From Paenibacillus sp. FSL R7-0345 (GTDB taxonomy: Bacteria > Bacillota > Bacilli > Paenibacillales > Paenibacillaceae), in contig NZ_CP152002.1 of NCBI RefSeq assembly GCF_038595055.1, positions 6,100,001 to 6,164,000 on the forward strand: a stretch of DNA of 64,000 bases. The letters are read 5' to 3'. Position 1 is the stretch's first letter. Each line of letters begins with the position of its first letter. The notes beneath the pieces are model-generated. The model was not told the origin of the DNA and ran no database searches. It was given only the letters and a program-made list of their open reading frames with translations. Shown here piece after piece: positions 56,462 through 64,000 of the stretch. A program made the position numbers and the translations under genes.

Positions 56462-58207
56462 TTAAAATTCTTTGCCTGTCCACAGGGATACTCTCTTTTT
56501 CACGAGCTCAGTGAATTGTGCTTCCATATCCTCAGCGCCTGCTTTGTCCAGCTCGGCAAGGAATGAATCGTATACCTTGTCGAAGTCAGCCGGTTTGGAC
56601 AGGATTGCTTCCGGAATACGTTTGCGGATGATATCTTGAGTTTTCTTGTAGATTACTTGATACTGGCCGTCAGTTGGAACTGGCAGGTTGTAAAGCGCGC
56701 CGGTTTCCTTCACAGGGAATTCATCTTCTTTAGGGAACAGATCTTTCCAGGTTGTAGCTTTATAAGCCGCGAGTGATTCTTTCTCAGCATCGGAGTAAGC
56801 AGCTACAATTTCATCAGGGAAGGTTGCAGTGTAATAGTTGTCAGTAGAATCCTTCACTCCGTCGCCATAACGTGCGCCGAAGATCAGATACTGGCCGATA
56901 CCTGTTTCTTTCTGGAAGTTAGCAACATCGTTAGCTTTTCTGTCGGAAATCTCAGCCGGAACTTCACGTTTGCCTTCTGCATTTACAGTGTAGTGCTTGC
57001 CTTCTACACCCCAGCTTCTCAGGATCTGGCCTTCATCGGAGGACATCCAGTCCAGCCATTTGATGATGCGGACAGGGTCTTTAGCTGCAGTTGTGATTGC
57101 CAGGCCGTAGCCGTCGATACCAGTCTGCATGAAGGAGTGATCTTTATACTCTTCGCCCATGGTTACTGGGAAGTGAGCATAAGTGTACTCATCTTTGCCG
57201 GCTGCCTTCAGAGCATTTTCACCGTCAGCATATTCCCATTCCTGGGAGATCAGGCCGAGTACGCGGCCGCTCGCCACTTTAGCTTTGTATTGGTCGTCTT
57301 TCTGTACAAATGTATCTTTATCCAGCAAGCCTTGGTTGTACATCCCGTTCAACCAACGGAAATATTCTTTTTCTTCAGGACGTTTGTAGTGAAGCTTTGC
57401 TTCATAAGTTTCCGGATCTACAAAGTATTCACCGTCATCCGGTGCACCAGTTGTTATGAAGGCAGGGTTTGTAACCGTGATCATGATCTTCCAGTCATCG
57501 GCATTCAGTGTCAATGGAATAGTCGGCTGGCCGTCTGTTTCCGGATGCAGAGCTACGTAATCCTTCAATACTTTTTCATAATCTGCGAGTGTTTTCACTT
57601 CAGGATAGCCCAGCTCTTTCAGAACACGGTGCTGAATCTCGAATCCGCCTGTAGCATCAAAGGAGGACTGGCCTACACCCATGTTGGTAGGAATCTGATA
57701 GATGCTCTGGTCATCCAGGCTGTATTTCAGACGGTTCATGTTTTCGCCGTATACCTTTTTGAGGTTCGGAGCATATTTATCAATCAGCTCGGTCAAATCG
57801 ATAATCAGGCCGGCATCCACCAGGGTGCTCAGATTACCTTTTGCAAAGATCAGATCAGGTACCTCGCCGCTGGCAGCCATCATAGGAATCTTCTGGTCGC
57901 CGCCGCCGCTGCCGACATCAAATTCAGCATCAATCGTTACACCGGTCTTTTCAGTGATCACTTTACCTACATCATCCTGCATATTGTTCCAGTTCGGACT
58001 TGCATCCCCGCCGAAGAATGAGATTGTAAAAGGGCTTGTATCCATTGCTTCATCTGCAGCCTGGTTTGTTTCTGTGTTGTTACCGGTATCAGCCGGCGTA
58101 TTATTGGCAGTATTGTTGGCAGCGTTGTTGTTGCCGCCACAGCCTGCGATCAGCATAGAGCTCAAAAGCATGAGTGTAAAAGCAGTTTTAATGCCTTTGC
58201 TTTTCAT
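56462..58207 (-). CDS. extracellular solute-binding lipoprotein (sugar ABC transporter)
   Basis: This 581-residue lipoprotein has the lipobox 'LIAGCGG' with Cys about 23, then an Asn/Thr-rich linker of about 35 residues and a type-I carbohydrate-binding fold with 'KIPMMAASGEVPDLIFAKGNLSTLVDAGLIIDLTELIDKY' and 'PVRIIKWLDWMSSDEGQILRSWGVEGKHYTV'. It resembles LplA/YtcQ-type oligosaccharide-binding proteins of Paenibacillus and Bacillus. GAGGGGG precedes the ATG. It has its own promoter with an embedded cre site, suggesting catabolite repression on top of operon control. Confidence 0.92.
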   Translation of the reverse strand: MKSKGIKTAFTLMLLSSMLIAGCGGNNNAANNTANNTPADTGNNTETNQAADEAMDTSPFTISFFGGDASPNWNNMQDDVGKVITEKTGVTIDAEFDVGSGGGDQKIPMMAASGEVPDLIFAKGNLSTLVDAGLIIDLTELIDKYAPNLKKVYGENMNRLKYSLDDQSIYQIPTNMGVGQSSFDATGGFEIQHRVLKELGYPEVKTLADYEKVLKDYVALHPETDGQPTIPLTLNADDWKIMITVTNPAFITTGAPDDGEYFVDPETYEAKLHYKRPEEKEYFRWLNGMYNQGLLDKDTFVQKDDQYKAKVASGRVLGLISQEWEYADGENALKAAGKDEYTYAHFPVTMGEEYKDHSFMQTGIDGYGLAITTAAKDPVRIIKWLDWMSSDEGQILRSWGVEGKHYTVNAEGKREVPAEISDRKANDVANFQKETGIGQYLIFGARYGDGVKDSTDNYYTATFPDEIVAAYSDAEKESLAAYKATTWKDLFPKEDEFPVKETGALYNLPVPTDGQYQVIYKKTQDIIRKRIPEAILSKPADFDKVYDSFLAELDKAGAEDMEAQFTELVKKRVSLWTGKEF

Positions 58208-58264
58208 TTGTTATCCCCCTCAAAAATTTTGTATGTTCTTATTATGCATATCAGGCTTAACCTG

Positions 58265-58295
58265 AGTATACCGTTGTTAGCGCTTGCAAAATCAA
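58265..58295 (-). promoter_or_regulatory. promoter of the binding-protein gene
   Basis: On the minus strand TTGATT (58295-58290), 19 bases, then TATACT (58270-58265), about 60 bases before the ATG at 58207. It lies inside the operon, just after the second permease gene. Confidence 0.6.
58275..58288 (-). promoter_or_regulatory. cre site (CcpA operator)
   Basis: TGCAAGCGCTAACA on the minus strand matches the cre consensus TGNAANCGNNNNCA at every defined position. It lies between -35 and -10 of the binding-protein promoter, where CcpA would block transcription when preferred sugars are present. Confidence 0.75.
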
Positions 58296-58333
58296 TATAA
58301 TAATAAATTCTGCTAAGCGGGTGAAGCTTGGGG

Positions 58334-58386
58334 GGGAGCGCAATCCGGCAGATGTCCGCCTGGCATATACGCTCCCGGTTACCGGG
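58334..58386 (-). other. stem-loops between permease and binding-protein genes
   Basis: GGGAGCG (58334-58340) pairs with CGCTCCC (58370-58376), while the overlapping CCCGGTTACCGGG (58374-58386) is itself a hairpin, so two forms exclude each other. No T-tract is seen. It may stabilise mRNA ends or attenuate read-through between the permeases and the binding protein. Confidence 0.4.
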
Positions 58387-58398
58387 AAACCAAACCCA

Positions 58399-59298
58399 TT
58401 AAGCTTTTACAGCACCCAGTGTCATACCGCCGACAAAATACTTTTGCAGGAACGGATACACTACGAGAATTGGTACAGTAACTACAATTGTGATAGCCAT
58501 CTTGATCGATTCAGGTGAGATTTGCGCCATCTGCCGGGCCATATCGTTGGCATTTACCATGCCGCTGCCCTGGTTGGTCGAAGCAAGCACCTTCATCAGC
58601 TCATACTGCAGTGTTGTAAGCTCAGGTTTATTACCGTTGTACAGATAGGTTGTGAACCATTCATTCCATTGTCCTACGGCCAGGAAGAGCGCGATGGTGG
58701 CAAGTACCGGCTTACAGAGCGGCAGGATGATCTTGTAAAAAATCATAAAGTCATTCGCGCCGTCCAGCTTCGCAGATTCCTGCAGGGCAAACGGCAGCCC
58801 GTCCATAAAGGAGCGGATGATGAATACGTTGAAGGCGGAGACCATTCCCGGCAGGACATAAATCCAGAACGTGCCGATCAGGTTCAAGTCCTTCATCAGA
58901 ATATACATCGGCACCATACCGCCGGAGAAATACATCGTCAGGGCCAGGAATGTGGAGATAAATTTTCTGGCTCTGAATTCCGGACGGCTGAGCGTAAAGG
59001 CCAGCATGGAAGCACTGATCAAACCGAGCAATGTACCTGAAAGGGTACGCAGAAGCGAAATCTTAAAGCCTTGAATCAGGCCGGTATAGCTGAATATCCG
59101 CTCGTAGTTCTCAAGTGTCCAGGCTCTCGGCCAGATATAGATGCCCCCGCGGACAGTGTCTGTAGATTCATTAAAAGAAATCGCCAGCACGTTGAGGAAG
59201 GGATATAACGTTACAATCATTATCAGGGTAAGAAACACGTACAGGAATATATCGAATGCACGTTCTGACTTTGTCATTTGAAAAGCTTTGCTTGCCAT
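58399..59298 (-). CDS. carbohydrate ABC transporter permease, LplC/YtcP type
   Basis: This 299-residue MalG-like permease has six hydrophobic segments and the EAA loop 'ALQESAKLDGANDFMIFYKIILPLCKPVLATIALFLAVGQWNEW', which contacts the ATPase. N-terminal 'AFDIFLYVFLTLIMIVTLYPFLNVLAISFNES' is typical of LplC-type members. AAGGAGGGG lies before the ATG. It follows the partner permease by 15 bases. No ATPase gene is in the module. Confidence 0.93.
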   Translation of the reverse strand: MASKAFQMTKSERAFDIFLYVFLTLIMIVTLYPFLNVLAISFNESTDTVRGGIYIWPRAWTLENYERIFSYTGLIQGFKISLLRTLSGTLLGLISASMLAFTLSRPEFRARKFISTFLALTMYFSGGMVPMYILMKDLNLIGTFWIYVLPGMVSAFNVFIIRSFMDGLPFALQESAKLDGANDFMIFYKIILPLCKPVLATIALFLAVGQWNEWFTTYLYNGNKPELTTLQYELMKVLASTNQGSGMVNANDMARQMAQISPESIKMAITIVVTVPILVVYPFLQKYFVGGMTLGAVKA

Positions 59299-59313
59299 CC
59301 GTAAATCCCCTCC

Positions 59314-60303
59314 TTACATGATGCTTTCTTTAGTAAATTTCTTCATAAGACCGTTAGCTGTAAACAGCAGGATTACACTGACTACGGAGGTGAACATGCT
59401 TATCGCAGTACCATAGGAGAACCGCATAATTTGAATACCGTATTTAAGCGCATACAAATCCAGCACTTCCGAATAATCGGTAACCAGGTTGTTCTGCAGC
59501 TGGAATTGCTTTTCAAAGCCGATACCGACCAGGTGGCCGATGTTCATAATGAGCAGGACCATAACGGTTGAACGGATACCAGGTAACGTAATATTGAACA
59601 TCTGCTTGACTCTTCCTGCACCGTCCACTTTTGCCGCTTCATACAGCTCTTTGTCGATACCTGTAATCGCTGCCAGATAGATGATCGCATTCCAGCCGGT
59701 TTCTTTCCAGATGTCGGCTCCCGTTACAATTCCCCAGAAATACTTCCCTTGGGCCATGAACTGAATCGGCTCATCGATAACATTCAGCCAGAGCAGCAAG
59801 TCGTTCACGATCCCTCCGTCGATGGAGAGGGTCTTGTAGACAATCCCGCCGACAACAACCCAGGATACAAAGTGAGGCAGGTAGGATACGGTCTGAACCG
59901 TTCTCTTGAATACACTCCCGCGCAGCTCATTGAGAAAGACCGCGAACAGGATAGGAACCACGAAGCCGACGATCAATCCGAGAATACTCATTGCCAGTGT
60001 ATTTCTTAGTACGAGGTAGAAGCGTTCATCCTGGAACAGCTCTTTGAAGTTGTCCAATCCGACCCATTTCTGCTCGCCAAAGGATTTGGCAGGCTTATAA
60101 TTCTGAAAGGCCATTATCCATCCCCATAAGGGCAGGTAGCTGAAGATAAAAGCCCAGATTACGAATGGAATAGACATTAGGTACAAGTACTTTTGCTGCA
60201 GTACACTTCTCCAAAATCCACTATTTTTCCGCTTCGCAGGTGGGTGGGGGGTTACGCTTTCATTTGCTGTAACACCGTTTTCAGTGAGCGCTTTCACGAT
60301 CAT
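59314..60303 (-). CDS. carbohydrate ABC transporter permease, LplB/YteP type
   Basis: This 329-residue MalF-like permease has a cytoplasmic N-terminus followed by six hydrophobic segments, 'YLYLMSIPFVIWAFIFSYLPLWGWIMAFQNYKPAKSF' and the EAA loop 'ELYEAAKVDGAGRVKQMFNITLPGIRSTVMVLLIMNIG'. It pairs with the LplC-type permease and uses the binding protein encoded behind them. AAGGGGGAATA precedes the ATG. It is first of the transport genes, about 115 bases after the histidine kinase. Confidence 0.93.
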   Translation of the reverse strand: MIVKALTENGVTANESVTPHPPAKRKNSGFWRSVLQQKYLYLMSIPFVIWAFIFSYLPLWGWIMAFQNYKPAKSFGEQKWVGLDNFKELFQDERFYLVLRNTLAMSILGLIVGFVVPILFAVFLNELRGSVFKRTVQTVSYLPHFVSWVVVGGIVYKTLSIDGGIVNDLLLWLNVIDEPIQFMAQGKYFWGIVTGADIWKETGWNAIIYLAAITGIDKELYEAAKVDGAGRVKQMFNITLPGIRSTVMVLLIMNIGHLVGIGFEKQFQLQNNLVTDYSEVLDLYALKYGIQIMRFSYGTAISMFTSVVSVILLFTANGLMKKFTKESIM

Positions 60304-60417
60304 TATTCCCCCTTCGTTTTTATATTCATATCATACCGTACCGAAATGTAAGCGAATACCCGACATATTTTATCTAAAATCATATACAAATTAGACATTG
60401 GGACAGCAGCCGGGGAA

Positions 60418-62223
60418 CTACTCTTTGTAATCGCTATCATTGGGGAGGGTAAAGGATATTTCCGTTCCTCTTCCTGCTTCGCTGACAATCCTCAGGCCAT
60501 GCCGCTCCCCGTAATACAGCACCAGCCTCTGATGAACATTGCGCATCCCGATCCGGCCCCGTTCTTCTTCTTCAGCTTTAGCAATGACCTCCTGCAGCTC
60601 GGCAAGGCGCTTCTCCGACATTCCGATGCCGTCATCGGTTACCCGGACCTTGATTTCCTGCTCCTCCATCGTCACGCTCACATGAACATGCACAGTCCCC
60701 TCTTTATTTTCCAGCCCGTGCACCACTGAATTTTCGACCAGCGGCTGGATGATCAGCGGCGGAATCAGCACCTCTGCTGCCTTCGCGTCAAAGTTAATCT
60801 CATACATCAGCCGGTCCTCATACCGGAACTTCTGAATCTCCAGATAAGAGCGGATCATTTCAATCTCTTCCTTGAGCGGTGCCCGTTCCCTGCCGACCTC
60901 AAGATTTTTGCGCATCAGCTTGCCGAGCAGCCGGACAATGTTGGCAATTTCCTTTTCCCCTTTGAGATGGGCGTTCATACGGATTGACTCCAGGGCATTA
61001 AACAGAAAATGCGGATGAATCTGGCTGGCCATCATTTTCAGCTTGATCTCCCGCTGGGCAATCTCCAGCCTGCTGTTTTTCTCGTTGGATTCAATCACCT
61101 GGCTGATCAGCTGATTGATACTCGATACCATATAATTGAACTGGCGCGAGAGCTGGCCGATTTCGTCCGTACCGTCGATGTGGGAAACGATACCCAGATT
61201 ACCCAGTGCTACCTGATTCAGCTGGCGGCTGAGCCGGAGCAGACGGTTGGTCGTAAGCAGCGAGATAATATATACCATCACCAGCGCAACAAGCAGCACA
61301 CCGCTGATAATCAGCAGCCCGAGTACGCTGACCTTATTGGCATCACTGAGAATGCTTTTGGTTTCAAAAACCGAGATAATCTTCAGCTTGCTGATGCTCA
61401 GCTCCGGGTTCATCTCATCCAGAATCACATAGGAATCATTTCCTTTGACCTGAGTCTGAATGACCTTTTCCGTCTGGCTCTCCAGATTAACGCCAATATC
61501 AAAGGAATCCAGCGTGGTGCCGACCAGATGGGGATTTTTAGCCGCCACAACGTATCCCTGCTCGTCAGTTATAATCGTCTCAAACGGCTCCTGGGACAGC
61601 ATATTGTTCAATTCATCCTGATTTACCTGAACCATAATAACACCGATGCTGTTGTATTCAGGGTAAGATACCTGCCGGATCAGGCTAAGTTTGTTAATGC
61701 TCCCCTTGGTCATGCTGAGGAAATCCTCTTTGTCATCGATATAGAGCCAGTAAATGCCTTTGGTCTCCATCACCTTTTTAAACCAGGGTCTCTCTTTGGT
61801 CTCCGGAGTCAGCGGAGTGAAGGCGAGATTGTTAACCAGTGTCGGATTGTCGATAAAAAAACGGATATTGGCAATTTCCCGGTACTGGAACATGTAAGCC
61901 TGAAAATCGGTATACTCCATGTATGCTTTCGTCAGCTCCAGAATACTCGGGTACTTCGTGTTAACAAGCACTTCAAGCGTTTCGTCAAAAAACAGCAGGT
62001 TGGAAATATCCGTAGGCACGCGGAGCTTGCTGGACATCTGGCTTTTTATTTTTTCCACGTTATTGGTCGCCTGGTCAATGGCCCGTTCCAAAGCGGCATT
62101 CCGGAAATAACTGATCAGGGTAATCCCGATAATCAGCACCGGAATCATCACGACAACCACATAAAACAACATCAGCTTATACTTCAGCTTCAAATTATTA
62201 ATAAGGCCTACAAGCTGTTTCAT
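60418..62223 (-). CDS. YesM-type sensor histidine kinase
   Basis: This 601-residue membrane kinase has TM1 (about 13-35), an extracellular Cache-like domain (about 36-290), TM2 (about 292-315), HAMP (about 318-370), a His_kinase motif 'QIHPHFLFNALESIRMNAH' with the phospho-His, and HATPase_c ('PLVENSVVHGLENK', 'VTDDGIGMSEKRL', 'RGRIGMRNVHQRLVLYYGE'). LytS/YesM-type kinases sense sugars, often with the module's binding protein. GGGGGAGGAAAAAG precedes the ATG. Encoded between its response regulator and the permeases it most likely controls. Confidence 0.93.
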   Translation of the reverse strand: MKQLVGLINNLKLKYKLMLFYVVVVMIPVLIIGITLISYFRNAALERAIDQATNNVEKIKSQMSSKLRVPTDISNLLFFDETLEVLVNTKYPSILELTKAYMEYTDFQAYMFQYREIANIRFFIDNPTLVNNLAFTPLTPETKERPWFKKVMETKGIYWLYIDDKEDFLSMTKGSINKLSLIRQVSYPEYNSIGVIMVQVNQDELNNMLSQEPFETIITDEQGYVVAAKNPHLVGTTLDSFDIGVNLESQTEKVIQTQVKGNDSYVILDEMNPELSISKLKIISVFETKSILSDANKVSVLGLLIISGVLLVALVMVYIISLLTTNRLLRLSRQLNQVALGNLGIVSHIDGTDEIGQLSRQFNYMVSSINQLISQVIESNEKNSRLEIAQREIKLKMMASQIHPHFLFNALESIRMNAHLKGEKEIANIVRLLGKLMRKNLEVGRERAPLKEEIEMIRSYLEIQKFRYEDRLMYEINFDAKAAEVLIPPLIIQPLVENSVVHGLENKEGTVHVHVSVTMEEQEIKVRVTDDGIGMSEKRLAELQEVIAKAEEEERGRIGMRNVHQRLVLYYGERHGLRIVSEAGRGTEISFTLPNDSDYKE

Positions 62224-62251
62224 CTTTTTCCTCCCCCGGATATGTCAAACA

Positions 62252-62288
62252 GGCTGCCCCGCTCATCCGCTGCGGATGGGGAACAGCC
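62252..62288 (-). other. stem-loop between regulator and kinase genes
   Basis: GGCTG (62252-62256) pairs with CAGCC (62284-62288), and an inner CATCCG / CGGATG hairpin closes a three-base loop. It sits in the 112-base gap before the kinase gene. No T-tract follows, so an mRNA-processing or attenuating role is more likely than full termination. Confidence 0.4.
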
Positions 62289-62335
62289 CGTCTATCATAA
62301 ACCTGTGCTTCACGTTCGGCAAGCCCCGCGGCAGC

Positions 62336-63886
62336 TCACTGCTCCTTGCGGAAGGCGCTTGGTGATACACCGACATATTTGCGGAATTTTGCGTTAAAAT
62401 AATCAGCATTCATATAACCGACCCGTTCAGCTACCTCATACACCTTCATACCCTGTGCAAGAAACTGCTTCGCCTTCTCAATCCGCACCTTGTCGAGATA
62501 CGTATTGAAATGCTCACCGATCTGATTTTTGAACATTTTGCCCAGATAAGCACTGTTATAATTAAAAATCTGCGCCAGCATCCCCAGCTTCAGGTTCTCA
62601 TTATAGCGGCGCTGGATCAGATCCGTAATCCGCTTGATTTCATCGCCCCGTCCGCCGCTGTTCAGCTGCCCTGCCAGCTTCTCCAGATAGTCCGCGACCA
62701 TCCGGTGAATATCGCTCAGATAAAAGCTGTTATACACTTCGCCGGCCGGTGAGGTATTCCCGCTGATCAGCGCGCGCACCTCCGGATTCGCCGCCTCCAG
62801 CCGGGCAATGGTGCTGCTGATCACCCGGATCAGATTATCCTTAATGTAGACCTCATCATGCCTGGCTTCAACCAGCTTGCCGATCATCTGCTTCACCAGT
62901 GATGATAGGATTTCTGTACTGCCTGTCTCAACCGCCAGCAGCAGTTCCATCTCCACATCACGTTCAGTGTCGTCCAGCTCCCCCGGTTCAGACGCAGGCT
63001 GATCCGCCGCCGCAGCCCAATGCTCCATGAAGCCGCAGGCCAGAATCTCCCTGCGTCCGAAAAAAGCCTGGTCCAGCACCTCCCTGGCTGCTGTGTACGA
63101 AGCCGCAATCTGCTCCGGACCTGCAGCAGCGCCTCCGGTTGCGGCATAGAAGTCCAGCCCCTCTCTGGAGATAACCCGGTTCAGCTCCTGCCACAGTGCT
63201 GTGCGGGCAGTATCACTCTGAAGCGGCTCCTTCAGCAGCAGGCCGGCATAGGGCGGCAGGCTGAAAAACTCCGCCTCCTCAGGCTGCCAGTGCCGCTCCA
63301 GTTCACTGCGGACCCGTTCCTCTTTCTCTTCCCCGCCCTTTGCAGGCTTCAGCAGCTTGAGCAGTACAACTTCGCTGCTGCCCTGAAGCTTAAGCTTGCC
63401 AGCCGCATCCAAGGGACTGATGTCCCCGGGTCCGGGCTGGAGCAGGCCGCGCAGCCAGGCCTCATGGCTGTTCTCCTCCACCACATTTTGCAGGACGCTC
63501 AGCATCTCCTCCTGGCCGATTGTCACACGCATTTCCCGCAGATAGGAGATCAGCTCATCTTCATCTACCGGCTTCAGCAGGTACCCGTCAATGCGGTTTG
63601 AAATGGCCCGCTTGGCATATTCAAAGTCGGCATAGCCGCTGAGAATCAGCACATGACATTTCGCGTTCTGCCTGCGCAGCTCTGCGATCAGCTCCAGACC
63701 GTCCATTCCCGGCATCCGGATATCGGCGACAACCAGCTTGGGAGCAAACGTGTTATACTTCTCAATCGCTTCGAATCCGTTCGCCGCTGTCGCTACAACA
63801 GTATAGCCTTCATCCTCCCAGGGGATCAGGCTGCGCAGCCCTTCCCTCAGCTTGGGCTCATCATCCACAATCAGCACCTTTATCAT
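62336..63886 (-). CDS. YesN-type AraC-family response regulator
   Basis: This 516-residue protein has a receiver domain with D55 in 'KLVVADIRMPGMDGLELI', a variable middle region (about 125-400), and a C-terminal AraC/XylS DNA-binding domain (about 410-516: 'IKRITDLIQRRYNENLKLGMLAQIFNYNSAYLGKMFKNQIGEHFNTYLDKVRIEKAKQFLAQGMKVYEVAERVGYMNADYFNAKFRKYVGVSPSAFRKEQ'). Partner of the YesM-type kinase; presumed activator of the downstream permease, binding-protein and GH95 genes. AAGGGGGG lies upstream of the ATG. Confidence 0.94.
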   Translation of the reverse strand: MIKVLIVDDEPKLREGLRSLIPWEDEGYTVVATAANGFEAIEKYNTFAPKLVVADIRMPGMDGLELIAELRRQNAKCHVLILSGYADFEYAKRAISNRIDGYLLKPVDEDELISYLREMRVTIGQEEMLSVLQNVVEENSHEAWLRGLLQPGPGDISPLDAAGKLKLQGSSEVVLLKLLKPAKGGEEKEERVRSELERHWQPEEAEFFSLPPYAGLLLKEPLQSDTARTALWQELNRVISREGLDFYAATGGAAAGPEQIAASYTAAREVLDQAFFGRREILACGFMEHWAAAADQPASEPGELDDTERDVEMELLLAVETGSTEILSSLVKQMIGKLVEARHDEVYIKDNLIRVISSTIARLEAANPEVRALISGNTSPAGEVYNSFYLSDIHRMVADYLEKLAGQLNSGGRGDEIKRITDLIQRRYNENLKLGMLAQIFNYNSAYLGKMFKNQIGEHFNTYLDKVRIEKAKQFLAQGMKVYEVAERVGYMNADYFNAKFRKYVGVSPSAFRKEQ

Positions 63887-63925
63887 CAGTTCTCAGCCCC
63901 CCTTAACACAAAAATCCGAAAACAG

Positions 63926-63973
63926 GCAGAAACGGCTTTGCCGCCCTTCAAAGAGGGCGGCAACCGTTTCTGC
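63926..63973 (-). terminator. strong stem-loop near the right edge
   Basis: GCAGAAACGG (63926-63935) pairs with CCGTTTCTGC (63964-63973); inside, GCCGCCCT (63940-63947) pairs with AGGGCGGC (63954-63961). On the minus strand TTTTCGGATTTTTG follows. It would end a minus-strand gene beyond the window and insulate the YesN-type gene. Confidence 0.75.
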
Positions 63974-64000
63974 GAGAAATATAAGATTATTGATAACGTA

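Noticed and set aside
56993..58021. 342-codon plus-strand ORF
   Set aside because: Antisense to the binding-lipoprotein gene, which has a lipobox and ribosome binding site.
61009..62397. 462-codon plus-strand ORF
   Set aside because: Antisense to the YesM-type kinase; composition rich in His/Gln/Asn typical of reverse-frame artefacts.

Overview
The window looks like a chromosomal segment of a Paenibacillus or close relative. The evidence is a 16S rRNA 5' end of Bacillales type, the perR / ygzB / ygxA / rrn neighbourhood known from Bacillus subtilis, Gram-positive ribosome binding sites (GGAGG) with frequent TTG and GTG starts, a lysine riboswitch, sporulation-type proteins (YyaC), and LplABC/YesMN-type sugar uptake genes. 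All of this was read from sequence alone; no database search was run. Gene symbols mark family recognition, and 'like' is used where orthology is not settled.

Layout. 1-5.3 kb: start of a 16S rRNA gene on the minus strand with tandem promoters, then ygxA, ygzB, a membrane-anchored GH18 glycosidase and perR with a candidate Per box. 5.3-11.5 kb: a DUF4097 membrane protein, a GNAT acetyltransferase, and gatCAB with a clear promoter. 11.6-16.3 kb: a sigY-like ECF sigma operon with a candidate autoregulatory promoter, an MBL hydrolase / thioredoxin-like / DedA operon, and an orphan sdpRI pair with an ArsR-type operator. 16.3-16.6 kb: a non-coding island with a G-quadruplex motif and a repeat of about 51 bp arranged with dyad symmetry. 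16.7-27.4 kb: an O-antigen-ligase-like protein, a methyltransferase, an intact IS200/IS605 element (tnpA and tnpB), an MFS transporter, an alpha/beta hydrolase, yyaC, a DUF1128 gene and a pirin.

27.8-40.3 kb is the most distinctive region, a general-stress island. Seven co-directional genes encode a response-regulator PP2C phosphatase (RsbY-like), a 1220-residue CHASE3/HAMP/GAF hybrid kinase with three receivers (RsbK-like), a CheR methyltransferase (RsbM-like), a second, soluble REC-HK-REC kinase, then RsbV, RsbW and SigB. YtxH, DUF5665, YflT/GSP17M, DUF948 and DUF1328 proteins of stress type flank them. Three sites of the form GTTTCR-N14-GG(G/T)T(A/T)A precede rsbV, the YflT-type gene and the DUF948 gene. 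They give a sequence-based case that the island is a SigB circuit together with part of its regulon.

40.6-53.9 kb: a small exported protein, an NlpC/P60 endopeptidase, a CDF transporter, an ABC-F ATPase with a degenerate second P-loop, a UlaG/NAPE-PLD-type hydrolase, a CvfC/YpgR-type HEAT protein, a lysine riboswitch with terminator controlling a LysP-type permease, lipA and lipM separated by an undescribed coupled 35-codon ORF, and a transglutaminase-like exported protein. 53.9-64 kb: an inducible glycan module (YesN-type regulator, YesM-type kinase, two permeases, a lipoprotein binding protein and a GH95 alpha-fucosidase) with a cre site inside the binding-protein promoter. No ABC ATPase is present, so a shared MsmX-type ATPase is inferred.
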